A stretch of DNA of 7,707 bases from Desulfoplanes sp. (lineage in GTDB: Bacteria > Desulfobacterota > Desulfovibrionia > Desulfovibrionales > Desulfomicrobiaceae), in contig JAQVZR010000072.1 in the NCBI GenBank assembly GCA_028708105.1, positions 1 to 7,707 on the forward strand. Direction: 5' to 3'. Position 1 is the first letter of the stretch. Every line of letters starts with the position of its first letter. The position numbers and the translations under genes were made by a program. The notes below the pieces were generated by a model. The model saw nothing but the letters and a program-made list of their open reading frames with translations, was not told the DNA's origin and did no database searches. Positions 1-6,170 of this stretch are shown one piece after another.

Positions 1-77
1 CCCGTTCCCCCAAGCACACGAATGCACTTAGCCATACGAGCACCGCTATTATCACATACTGTAAGTTTTGATTCAGT

Positions 78-1001
78 TTGTATCATAATTACTTAGCCTT
101 TTCTACGATTCTGACCTGGAAATCCGCCCCCGGCGACGTGTATTCAGCCGTCAAGGAAGCTGTTTCCCTTGGCTACCGGCATATTGATTGTGCTCATATT
201 TATGGCAATGAGGCCGAAATCGGAACCGCATTTGCGGAACTGGACGTACCGCGCAAAGGCCTGTGGGTTACATCCAAACTCTGGAATAATGCCCACGCTC
301 CTGAAAATGTACTCCCGGCTCTTGAAAAGACCTTAAGTGACCTGCAGCTTGAATACCTTGATCTGTATCTGATCCATTGGCCTGTTCATTTTAAGGCCGG
401 GATTGTTTCTCCGGCCGACGGGTCGGAATTTCTGCCCTGGGATGCCATCCCTATTCTGGAAACATGGACGGCTCTGGAGGCATGTATGCACAAGGGATTG
501 GTCCGCAACATAGGGGTGAGTAATTTCAGCACCGCAAAGCTGCAGACCCTTCTTGACGGTGCAAAAATTCCTCCGGCCATGAATCAGATTGAGATGCATC
601 CCTATCTGCAGCAGCGGGATATGAAGGCCTTCTGCGCTGAACACAACATTGGTCTGACCGCATATGCCCCTCTTGGTTCCGGTGATCGTCCTGCGTCACT
701 TAAACACGACGATGAACCGAGTCTTCTGCATCATCCTGTTATCGTATCCGTGGCCCAAAAACATAACGTTGGAGTAGGGGCGGTCCTTATCAGCTGGGCC
801 TTGCAACGCGGTACCGTGGTTATTCCCAAGTCTGTCAATCCCGGACGGTTGAAGCAGAATTTTGATGCCGTGAATCTGGTTCTGGACACTGAGGACATTC
901 AGGCTATCAACGACCTGGATGCGGGCTATCGGTATGTTGATGGGAAATTCTGGACTGTGGCAGGGTCGTCATATACTCTAGAAAATTTGTGGGACTTGTA
1001 A
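78..1001 (+). CDS. Aldo/keto reductase, N-terminus apparently eroded
   Basis: NADPH-dependent cytosolic oxidoreductase of the aldo/keto reductase superfamily, which reduces aldehydes or ketones to alcohols; the substrate cannot be read from the sequence. The catalytic tetrad is present: D37, Y42 (in DCAHIYGNE), K67 (VTSKLWN) and H100 (LIHWP). Further family motifs are GVSNF at 146-150, NQIEMHPYLQ at 169-178, APLGSG at 197-202 and the cofactor-phosphate motif IPKSVNPGRLKQN at 249-261. The C-terminus looks complete. The start is odd. The family normally opens with a strand of the type F-x-N-G-x-x-M-P-x-x-G-L-G-T-W-K-S, but here NYLAFS is followed by only TIL before TWKS, so about eight residues are missing in frame. 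The only in-frame start is a TTG at 78 with no visible ribosome binding site, and an in-frame TGA lies at 69-71. The gene may be a decaying pseudogene or may work with a shortened first hairpin. Bases 1-77 show no gene. Family call is secure; function is uncertain. Confidence 0.85.
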   Translation: MYHNYLAFSTILTWKSAPGDVYSAVKEAVSLGYRHIDCAHIYGNEAEIGTAFAELDVPRKGLWVTSKLWNNAHAPENVLPALEKTLSDLQLEYLDLYLIHWPVHFKAGIVSPADGSEFLPWDAIPILETWTALEACMHKGLVRNIGVSNFSTAKLQTLLDGAKIPPAMNQIEMHPYLQQRDMKAFCAEHNIGLTAYAPLGSGDRPASLKHDDEPSLLHHPVIVSVAQKHNVGVGAVLISWALQRGTVVIPKSVNPGRLKQNFDAVNLVLDTEDIQAINDLDAGYRYVDGKFWTVAGSSYTLENLWDL

Positions 1002-1028
1002 CCAGCTCCAAGCTGTTATCACAGAGAG

Positions 1029-1068
1029 AACGGCCGCCGTTCCGGGATCATCCGGGAAGGCGGCCGTT
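1029..1068 (+). terminator. Hairpin terminator after the aldo/keto reductase
   Basis: A perfect 10-bp GC-rich stem, AACGGCCGCC (1029-1038) with GGCGGCCGTT (1059-1068), lies 27 bases after the reductase stop codon. It can extend inward with TTCC/GGAA (1040-1043 with 1055-1058) past a one-base bulge. The following tract, GTTGTTGTATT, is only moderately T-rich, so termination may be partial. The position and the stem strength argue for a terminator of the reductase gene. Confidence 0.55.
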
Positions 1069-1250
1069 GTTGTATTGGGAGAGAGAAAATCTCGGTGACG
1101 TATCGTTGTGGCGGGAAGGGCGGATTTTAGGAAACGATTATCCGGTTTTTTTAGTACCCTTGGTGATGAGGTCATGCTTTTCTGCCGCAGCGGTGAACAA
1201 AAGATTTGAAGAAATTGATGCAACCCCGCAGGCATAGGCTGAGTCTGGCC

Positions 1251-1292
1251 CCGGGATACTATACCCCTCTTTGAATCAGTGTGGTATCCCGG
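1251..1292. repeat. Inverted repeat in the intergenic region
   Basis: CCGGGATAC (1251-1259) is the exact reverse complement of GTATCCCGG (1284-1292). With G-T pairs the stem can grow to 13 pairs on a 16-base loop. There is no adjoining T-tract in either direction. It lies about 130 bases upstream of the operon promoter. It could be a remnant terminator, an RNA stem from read-through, or chance; no function is assigned. Confidence 0.4.
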
Positions 1293-1421
1293 CATTGTGA
1301 AGGGAGAAGGGTGATGCGGCCTGTGGAGGGATGACCCTGGTGTCCGATGGAAAAAAGAACAGGGCCAACAGCCAGCAGCAAGGGACCGCCTTGGCCACAA
1401 TCTATATATTCTGCTTGAAAA

Positions 1422-1449
1422 TTGACAATAGTGAATATTCGTGTATAAA
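1422..1449 (+). promoter_or_regulatory. Sigma70-type promoter of the marR-proVWX operon
   Basis: The -35 box TTGACA (1422-1427) is a perfect consensus match. After a 16-bp spacer comes TATAAA (1444-1449), a five-of-six match to TATAAT. Transcription would begin near 1456, giving a leader of about 79 nucleotides before the MarR start codon. The surrounding DNA is AT-rich. No comparably strong promoter is visible inside the operon, so this one probably serves all four genes. A promoter this close to consensus usually needs a repressor, which fits the overlapping palindrome. Confidence 0.8.
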
Positions 1450-1464
1450 CATTTTGTACACGAA
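1438..1464. promoter_or_regulatory. Candidate MarR operator overlapping the -10 box
   Basis: TTCGTGTA (1438-1445) and TACACGAA (1457-1464) form a perfect 8+8 bp inverted repeat with an 11-bp AT-rich centre. The palindrome covers the whole -10 box and the predicted start of transcription. A dimer bound here would block RNA polymerase. Centre-to-centre half-site spacing is 19 bp, about two helical turns, which suits a symmetrical winged-helix dimer. MarR proteins commonly repress their own operons through such sites. Assigning it to the adjacent MarR gene is inference from position. Confidence 0.65.
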
Positions 1465-1534
1465 ATACTTAGCGGCGATTATTTTTACTATGCTGTAGTT
1501 TCATTTTTTATTTCACAAGGAGTGTTACAGGCAG

Positions 1535-2080
1535 ATGGTAACTCAATATGCAGCTGATATTCTCCAATCATTGCGTAGAATTATTCGATCCATTGATCAG
1601 CATAACAAGAGGCTGAGCAAGGAATATACAATGACCATTCCCCAATTGGTCTGTCTGCGCCAAATGGCCAAAGAGGGAGAAACAACAACGGGCAATCTGG
1701 CTAAGATGGTCTTTTTGAGCCAGGCCACGGTGACCGGTATCCTGGACAGATTGGAAGGCAAGGGACTGATTACCAGAGAACGCAGCCGCAAGGACCGCAG
1801 GCAGGTTTTCGTTGATCTGACGGAAGCCGGGCATAAACTCACCGAAGAAATGCCCTGGCCTTTACAAGAGCGTTTTGCCCGCAGTCTGGCTTCTCTGAGC
1901 GACCAGGAACAAGAGCAATTCGATAGCATGCTCAAGAAACTGGTGCTGATGATGGAAGTCCCTAAAATCCCCCTCTGGCCTTACGGAACTGAAGACTCAC
2001 TATCCCCAGACTCTCTTCAGGAGACAAGCGCGTCCCCTGAAGAAGGTGTAGCCCCCAAAAACGAAAAATCGGACCAGTAA
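1535..2080 (+). CDS. MarR-family regulator, first gene of the betaine uptake operon
   Basis: Dimeric winged helix-turn-helix transcription factor, here probably the ligand- or salt-responsive repressor of its own operon. The HTH lies at about residues 52-76, with the recognition helix near SQATVTGILDRLEGKG (62-77). The wing follows at 80-95 with the family's D-R-R signature (87-89) and then LTEAG. Flanking helices at 5-30 and 110-141 form the dimer interface. There is one cysteine (C40). At 181 residues it is longer than the usual 140-150: residues 143-181 form a proline-, serine- and glutamate-rich, probably disordered acidic tail. The ATG at 1535 follows AAGGAG (1517-1522) at a rather long 12-base spacing and is the only sensible start. 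It ends 14 bases before proV, so it is co-transcribed. MarR-type control of compatible-solute genes is known from GbsR and OpcR (Bacillus), CosR (Vibrio) and EctR (methylotrophs); this protein is not necessarily orthologous to any of them. Confidence 0.93.
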   Translation: MVTQYAADILQSLRRIIRSIDQHNKRLSKEYTMTIPQLVCLRQMAKEGETTTGNLAKMVFLSQATVTGILDRLEGKGLITRERSRKDRRQVFVDLTEAGHKLTEEMPWPLQERFARSLASLSDQEQEQFDSMLKKLVLMMEVPKIPLWPYGTEDSLSPDSLQETSASPEEGVAPKNEKSDQ

Positions 2081-2094
2081 CAGGAGTGATATAT

Positions 2095-3309
2095 ATGGAC
2101 AAGATACGTATCGAAAATCTTTATAAAATTTTTGGTCCTAAGCCGGGCAACGCCATGAAAATGCTGGCTCAGGGTTTGGATAAAAAAGCAGTGCAGGAAA
2201 AAACCGACATGACAGTGGGCGTGGACAACGCCAGTTTTTCCATCCAGGCCGGAGAAATTTTTGTCATCATGGGCCTTTCGGGTTCGGGCAAATCAACCTT
2301 GGTGCGCATGCTCAACCGGCTTATCGAACCCACCGCGGGCAAGGTTTTTGTGGATGACCAGGAAGTAACGGCCATGAATCCCAAGGAACTGGTTGCCTTC
2401 AGGCGGCGTAATATGAGCATGGTCTTTCAGTCCTTTGCTTTGATGCCCCATTTGAACGTCCTTGAAAATGCGGCCTTTGGCCTCGAACTGGCCAACGCGG
2501 ATAAGGCAAAACAAACGGAAAGGGCCATGGAAGCCCTGGAACAGGTTGGTCTGGCGGGTTGGGAGAATTCCTATCCGCCTCAACTCAGTGGCGGGATGCA
2601 GCAACGGGTGGGTCTGGCTCGTGGATTGGCCGTTGATCCGGATATCCTGCTCATGGACGAGGCCTTTTCCGCCCTGGACCCCCTTATCCGTACCGAAATG
2701 CAGGACGAGCTGCTCAATCTTCAGGAAGAACACCAGCGGACCATTGTCTTTATCTCCCATGACCTGGACGAGGCCCTGCGCATTGGCGACCGTATCGCCA
2801 TCATGGAAGGAGGCCGTATCATCCAGGTGGGCACGCCCGAAGAAATTCTGCAAAATCCTGCCAACGATTATGTCCGGGCCTTTTTCAGAGGGGTTGATCC
2901 TTCCAATGTCCTTTCCGCCGGGGATATCGTTCGTGACAGCTATCCCACCATTATCCGCACCAAAACAGGCAGCCTGAGGGCAGCCCACGAAATTCTGAGC
3001 GGGAGCGAACGCGATTACGGGTATATTCTGAACGCCAAACGTCAATTTCAGGGCATTGTTTCTTCGGATACCTTAAACGACGCCCTGGACGCAGAGGCCA
3101 AAAGTCTTGATATGGCTTTTCTCCCCAATACCCGGGCCGTTGATGCCTCCATGAGCATGCAGGACATCCTCCCCATTGTGGCCTCCAATCCCTGGCCTGT
3201 ACCCGTGGTGGATGAAAGCGGCAGATACAAGGGCGTGGTTTCCAAAAACCGTTTTTTGCGTACCCTTCACCGCACGGAAAAGGCGCGTAACGGTCATGCC
3301 CAAAAATAG
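2095..3309 (+). CDS. proV: Glycine betaine/proline ABC transporter ATPase with CBS domains (ProV/OpuAA type)
   Basis: Cytoplasmic ATPase subunit that powers uptake of glycine betaine, proline betaine or related osmoprotectants together with ProW and ProX. The Walker A motif GLSGSGKST is at 60-68, the Q-loop glutamine at Q112, the signature LSGGMQQ at 164-170, Walker B ILLMDE at 184-189 and the switch histidine at H222. The N-terminal insert before the core (about 14-40) is typical of ProV. Residues about 278-391 hold two CBS repeats, which in OpuA-type systems sense ionic strength and gate transport. The length of 404 residues matches E. coli ProV. The start at ATG 2095 is preferred over an in-frame GTG at 2086 because AGGAG (2082-2086) overlaps that GTG and sits 8 bases before the ATG. 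The last residues (392-404) are net basic, unlike the anionic tail described for Lactococcus OpuA. The gap to proW is 77 bases and holds a hairpin. Confidence 0.96.
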   Translation: MDKIRIENLYKIFGPKPGNAMKMLAQGLDKKAVQEKTDMTVGVDNASFSIQAGEIFVIMGLSGSGKSTLVRMLNRLIEPTAGKVFVDDQEVTAMNPKELVAFRRRNMSMVFQSFALMPHLNVLENAAFGLELANADKAKQTERAMEALEQVGLAGWENSYPPQLSGGMQQRVGLARGLAVDPDILLMDEAFSALDPLIRTEMQDELLNLQEEHQRTIVFISHDLDEALRIGDRIAIMEGGRIIQVGTPEEILQNPANDYVRAFFRGVDPSNVLSAGDIVRDSYPTIIRTKTGSLRAAHEILSGSERDYGYILNAKRQFQGIVSSDTLNDALDAEAKSLDMAFLPNTRAVDASMSMQDILPIVASNPWPVPVVDESGRYKGVVSKNRFLRTLHRTEKARNGHAQK

Positions 3310-3340
3310 CATATCATCGGGGATAAATAGTTCGAGTATA

Positions 3341-3370
3341 TTCCCTGAATCCGTAACCGGATTCGGGGAA
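3341..3370 (+). promoter_or_regulatory. Intercistronic RNA hairpin between proV and proW
   Basis: TTCCCTGAATCCG (3341-3353) pairs with CGGATTCGGGGAA (3358-3370) over 13 bp with a single T-G wobble and a TAAC tetraloop. The stem ends exactly where the proW ribosome binding region begins (AGAGGAG, 3371-3377). No T-tract follows, so it is not a standard terminator. Likely roles are protecting or processing the mRNA between proV and proW, or limiting access to the proW ribosome binding site. Such elements can set unequal subunit levels within an operon; the role here is inference. Confidence 0.7.
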
Positions 3371-3386
3371 AGAGGAGAAAAAAAAT

Positions 3387-4214
3387 ATGTTTGAAGAAAG
3401 TGTTATACCCGTGGATGTATGGGTTTCGCAATTTGTCGATATGCTGGTGGACAATCATCGGGATATTTTCCAGGCCATGAAATGGCCCATAGAATATCTC
3501 CTCAACGGTCTGGACATGGGGCTCAATAGCTTGCATCCCTTTATCGTCATTGCCGTGTTTGCCCTTGCGGCCTGGAAATTTTCCGGAATCCGGCTGGCCG
3601 TTTTTTCTGTGGCTTCCATGGTGCTGGTGGGCCTGCTGGGCCTTTGGGAGGATTCCATGACCACGTTGGCCATGGTCCTTGCCTCGGTGATCATCTGCAC
3701 TCTCATGGGGGTTCCCCTGGGAATCCTTGCCGGTCGCAGTGACCGGTTCGAAGCGGGCATGCGTCCTGTTCTGGACGCCATGCAGACCACTCCGGCCTTT
3801 GTCTATCTCGTGCCCATTGTGATGCTCTTTTCTGTGGGAAATGTGGCCGGTGTACTGGCAACCATCATTTTTGCCCTGCCCCCCATCGTCCGTTTAACCA
3901 GTCTGGGCATCAGACAGGTGCATCCGGAACTGGTGGAAGCGGCTCAGGCCTTTGGTGCGACCAATTGGCAGGTACTGCGCAAGGTGCAGATTCCCCAGGC
4001 CCTGCCCACCATTCTGGCCGGACTCAACCAGACTATCATGATGGCCTTGTCCATGGTTGTCATTGCCGCCCTCATCGGTGCCGGTGGTCTGGGATCGCCC
4101 GTTGTCCGCGGTCTCAACACCCTTGATATCGGTGGAGCCGTTGTGGGCGGGCTGGGTATTGTGCTCATGGCCATTCTCCTAGACCGCCTCACCCAGTCCA
4201 TGGCCCGGAAATAA
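3387..4214 (+). CDS. proW: Glycine betaine/proline ABC transporter permease (ProW/OpuAB type)
   Basis: Inner-membrane permease forming the translocation path for betaine-type solutes, presumably as a homodimer on two ProV subunits. The chain has several hydrophobic helices, including about 51-63, 70-87, 92-115, 137-164 and 216-235, with more at the C-terminus. The cytoplasmic coupling motif EAAQAFGATNWQVLRKVQIP (184-203) is the classic EAA loop that contacts the ATPase. The conserved QTTPAFVYLVP segment is at 133-143. At 275 residues it is shorter than E. coli ProW (about 350) and nearer to OpuAB-length proteins, because the long periplasmic N-terminal extension is reduced. The ATG at 3387 has an excellent ribosome binding site, AGAGGAG, nine bases upstream. 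It is followed after 34 bases by proX. Confidence 0.95.
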   Translation: MFEESVIPVDVWVSQFVDMLVDNHRDIFQAMKWPIEYLLNGLDMGLNSLHPFIVIAVFALAAWKFSGIRLAVFSVASMVLVGLLGLWEDSMTTLAMVLASVIICTLMGVPLGILAGRSDRFEAGMRPVLDAMQTTPAFVYLVPIVMLFSVGNVAGVLATIIFALPPIVRLTSLGIRQVHPELVEAAQAFGATNWQVLRKVQIPQALPTILAGLNQTIMMALSMVVIAALIGAGGLGSPVVRGLNTLDIGGAVVGGLGIVLMAILLDRLTQSMARK

Positions 4215-4248
4215 ATTGTTACGAACCCTCAACGTGTAGGAGATGGAG

Positions 4249-5283
4249 ATGACTATGACATTTCGCAACATACTCCTGTCTATGGCGATGCTTTTTTTGA
4301 CGGTATCCACCGTCCATGCCTTGAATATGAAGCCCGGAAAAGGGGTTACCGTCCAGCCGGCCCGGGCCACCTGGAACACCGGTTTTTTTCAGGAGGCCCT
4401 TGTACGTCAGGGACTGGAGGAACTGGGATATAAGGTCAAGCGTGCCAAGGACCTTACCAATCCTCTCTTTTATAAGTCTGTGTATCTCGGCGATGTGGAT
4501 TATTGGACCAACGGGTGGTTTCCCATCCATAATCCTCAGCTGCCGAAACATTTTTTTGAAAAGGCTGACATCTATGGCTATGTAGTCAAGGCCGGCGGAC
4601 TGCAGGGCTACCTGGTTTCCAAGCGGGAGGCCGATAAATTCGGCATTACTTCTCTTGCGGATTTCAAACGTCCTGAAGTCAAAAAGGCTTTTGACGACAA
4701 CGGTGACGGCAAAGCCGATCTGACGGCCTGCCCGCCGGGATGGGGATGTGAAAAAGTCATTGCGCATCATATGAAGGTATATGACCTCGAAAATGATATC
4801 AATCCTATCAAGGCCTCGTATGAGGCGGGCATGGCCTCGGCGTTGGGCAAGTACAAAAGCGGTGGTCCGGCCTTTTTCTATACCTGGGCCCCCAACTGGA
4901 CCATTTTCAAATTCAAACCGGGCAAGGATGTTGTCTGGATCAATGTGCCGGAAATCAATCCTACAGAAAGCCAGAAACCCGTTGTGGAAAAACTGACGGC
5001 GTATGGTGTGGAAGGAGCGGTCAGCGATCCGGTTAAACTCGGTTTTGTGGCCGCTGATATCCGTATCGTGGCCAATAAAAAATTTATCAACGCCAACCCG
5101 GCTATTAAAAAGTTTTTCGAGATTTTCAAACTTCCTCTTGCTGATATCAATGAGCAGAATACCCGCATGAACGATGGTGAAAAATCTTCCCGGGATATCA
5201 AAAGACACGTGACTGAATGGATCGCCAAGAACAAGGTCACGTGGGACGGCTGGCTTGCTGAGGCCAGAAAGGCGGCCGACTGA
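4249..5283 (+). CDS. proX: Periplasmic glycine betaine-binding protein (ProX type)
   Basis: Periplasmic receptor that captures glycine betaine or proline betaine and delivers it to ProW. Residues 1-24 form a signal peptide: R6 and N7, a hydrophobic stretch at 8-21, and a cleavage site after V-H-A at 24. The mature protein resembles E. coli ProX closely: GKGVTV near its start, the block DNGDGKADLTACPPGWGCE (150-168), FFYTWAPNW (209-217), LPLADINEQN and a final DGWLAEA. By alignment from memory, W90, W165 and W213 correspond to the aromatic-cage tryptophans W65, W140 and W188 of mature E. coli ProX, and C161 with C167 to its disulfide. This supports a quaternary-amine ligand. Three in-frame ATGs lie at 4243, 4249 and 4255. 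AGGAG at 4238-4242 abuts the first and sits six bases before the second, so 4249 is chosen; 4255 is possible. It is the last gene of the operon. Confidence 0.95.
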   Translation: MTMTFRNILLSMAMLFLTVSTVHALNMKPGKGVTVQPARATWNTGFFQEALVRQGLEELGYKVKRAKDLTNPLFYKSVYLGDVDYWTNGWFPIHNPQLPKHFFEKADIYGYVVKAGGLQGYLVSKREADKFGITSLADFKRPEVKKAFDDNGDGKADLTACPPGWGCEKVIAHHMKVYDLENDINPIKASYEAGMASALGKYKSGGPAFFYTWAPNWTIFKFKPGKDVVWINVPEINPTESQKPVVEKLTAYGVEGAVSDPVKLGFVAADIRIVANKKFINANPAIKKFFEIFKLPLADINEQNTRMNDGEKSSRDIKRHVTEWIAKNKVTWDGWLAEARKAAD

Positions 5284-5320
5284 GCTGCTCCGGAAAAAAT
5301 CCGAAACCAAACCATAGGAC

Positions 5321-5354
5321 AAGGGACTGATCCAAAAGGGTTGGTCCCTTTTTT
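5321..5354 (+). terminator. Rho-independent terminator of marR-proVWX
   Basis: AAGGGAC (5321-5327) pairs with GTCCCTT (5344-5350). The stem continues inward through TGATCC/GGGTTG with three wobble pairs to an AAAA loop (5334-5337). A run of six T residues begins at the end of the stem (5349-5354). It lies 37 bases after the proX stop codon and is a textbook intrinsic terminator. Confidence 0.9.
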
Positions 5355-5397
5355 GGGTCCCATACGTTAAATCAAACCCACTTTGCCCTATGACGTT

Positions 5398-5446
5398 ACA
5401 CAAAAACCCGGTCGATGTGCATATCACACCGACCGGGTTTTTGTGT
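5398..5446. terminator. Bidirectional terminator between convergent genes
   Basis: A perfect 17-bp inverted repeat: ACACAAAAACCCGGTCG (5398-5414) with CGACCGGGTTTTTGTGT (5430-5446). After one mismatch a further four pairs (TGTG/CACA) close a CATAT loop. The five A residues on one side and five T residues on the other give a U-tract in either direction. It backs up the terminator at 5321-5354 for the + strand operon and lies 90 bases past the stop of the minus-strand gene at 5537-5854, so it probably ends both. Confidence 0.88.
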
Positions 5447-5536
5447 GCCTAAATGCTGTTGGGTAGGAATATACGGAGCGATCAGCCAGGCCTGCTTCGT
5501 ATTTTTATACATTGCATTATCTTGCCCCGAGGGTTG

Positions 5537-5854
5537 TTACTTCCCCTTTGCTGTTGTCTTCTCTTCCAGGGGCTTTTTGGTGCGGGATGCTGGTTTGGCA
5601 ATGATTTCTAAATAAAAGGATTCAAGCTTTTGTTCTTCGGCCTGATCAATGCTCGTAGTAATAGCAGAGACGTGAATAGCCTCGCTATGCTCCTGGTCAA
5701 TTCCGAACCGGCAGTCAAAATCCCAAAAATCGGCATCCGGGGGGAGATCTTTACCTCGTTCCCGTTTGATATATTTTTTCACTTCATGTTTGATGGATTC
5801 AACAAGCCTGGGAACTTTGATCTTGGGATGGGTTAAATGAAACGTTTTTTTCAT
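5537..5854 (-). CDS. Small DUF6172-like protein of unknown function
   Basis: A 105-residue protein with no signal peptide or membrane segment, so probably cytosolic. The opening MKKTFHLTHPKIKVPRLVES, the basic helix with KKYIKRERGK, the central D-F-W-D-F-D-C motif (about 42-48), and LESFYLEIIAKP followed by R-T-K-K-P resemble what I recall of the uncharacterised family DUF6172; I cannot confirm this by search. The tail (about 95-105) is lysine-rich. No function is known to me. A longer frame reaches back to 6004. The start at 5854 is preferred because GGAAG lies five bases upstream and the promoter at 5879-5907 would start transcripts near 5872, excluding the long form. An ATG at 5866 (giving MEVAM) would have almost no leader. 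The gene stands alone and converges on proX. Confidence 0.75.
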   Translation of the reverse strand: MKKTFHLTHPKIKVPRLVESIKHEVKKYIKRERGKDLPPDADFWDFDCRFGIDQEHSEAIHVSAITTSIDQAEEQKLESFYLEIIAKPASRTKKPLEEKTTAKGK

Positions 5855-6170
5855 GGCTACTTCCATTGGGTTGACTGTATAATAACATGCAAATGAATGT
5901 TGATGAACCTTTACGATTTTTTGTCCGCATAGACATGGTCCTGCTGATCGGCGATACCTTCCGTACGGGACGGATTCTGTTGCCCGGCCGTTCAGGTCTG
6001 TCAAACTGGTATCGTTGATACGTGGGAGGATGTAGATCCGGCAAGCTTTTATTGGGTGTAAAAATCAACATAGATCAATAGGCCTCATAACTATTTTCAG
6101 TCGATCAGTTTTTCCCTCATAACTTGAGGACTCAATAAACGGCCCACAGCATGTCCCTTGGTTGTTCGGT
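5855..6170. other. Intergenic region between the small gene and the MFS exporter
   Basis: About 316 bases with no supported gene; open frames entering it on the minus strand lack family features. It contains the promoter of the small gene at 5879-5907, a short GTATC/GATAC stem at 6009-6021, and a 10-base direct repeat CCTCATAACT at 6083-6092 and 6115-6124. The second copy is part of a CCTCA/TGAGG mini-hairpin (6115-6129). No clear intrinsic terminator for the exporter gene is visible. Confidence 0.5.
5879..5907 (-). promoter_or_regulatory. Extended -10 promoter of the DUF6172-like gene
   Basis: On the minus strand an extended -10 element TGTTATTAT (the hexamer TATTAT covers 5884 to 5879) lies 17 bp from a weak -35, TTCATC (5907-5902). 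Transcription would start near 5872, giving a leader of about 18 nucleotides that holds the GGAAG ribosome site. The -35 is poor, but the TG extension could compensate for it. Confidence 0.5.

Larger units (their letters stand above)
1002..1534. other. Gene-free intergenic region, 533 bases
   Basis: No convincing protein or structural RNA gene is visible between the reductase and the MarR gene. Short open frames on both strands have no recognisable family features and conflict with each other. The region holds the reductase terminator near its left end, an inverted repeat at 1251-1292, and the promoter and operator of the betaine operon in its right-hand, AT-rich third. The middle (about 1070-1250) shows nothing I can name. 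Confidence 0.6.

Noticed and set aside
989..1237. An 82-codon + strand frame just after the reductase
   Set aside because: It overlaps the reductase end and runs straight through the terminator hairpin, has no ribosome site and has low-complexity, Arg-rich content.
1138..1272. A short minus-strand frame with protein-like composition (ending near FTAAAEKHDLITKGTKKTG)
   Set aside because: It could be a gene remnant, but at about 45 stop-free codons it is well within chance (roughly one in nine for a random frame), has no clear start codon with a ribosome site, and I recognise no family.
1070..1420. Possible riboswitch upstream of the betaine operon
   Set aside because: The mapped promoter lies at 1422-1449, so this region would not be in the operon leader, and I could not match it to any riboswitch core I know.
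2086..2094. GTG at 2086 as the proV start
   Set aside because: The GTG overlaps the AGGAG ribosome site; the ATG at 2095 has ideal 8-base spacing and starts with the usual family N-terminus ([11 protein letters not shown]).
2293..3045. A 250-codon minus-strand open frame opposite proV
   Set aside because: It is a shadow of the ATPase, whose Walker, signature and switch motifs settle the coding strand. It has no ribosome site or recognisable motif.
4219..5427. A 402-codon open frame on the minus strand opposite proX
   Set aside because: It is fully antisense to a gene with a strong family match, signal peptide and conserved ligand residues. Its own sequence shows no family features, and its end runs through the terminators.
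5855..6004. Extension of the DUF6172-like protein to 155 residues
   Set aside because: The added 50 residues cross the predicted promoter and have no family resemblance; the start at 5854 has a ribosome site and a conserved-looking MKKTF opening.
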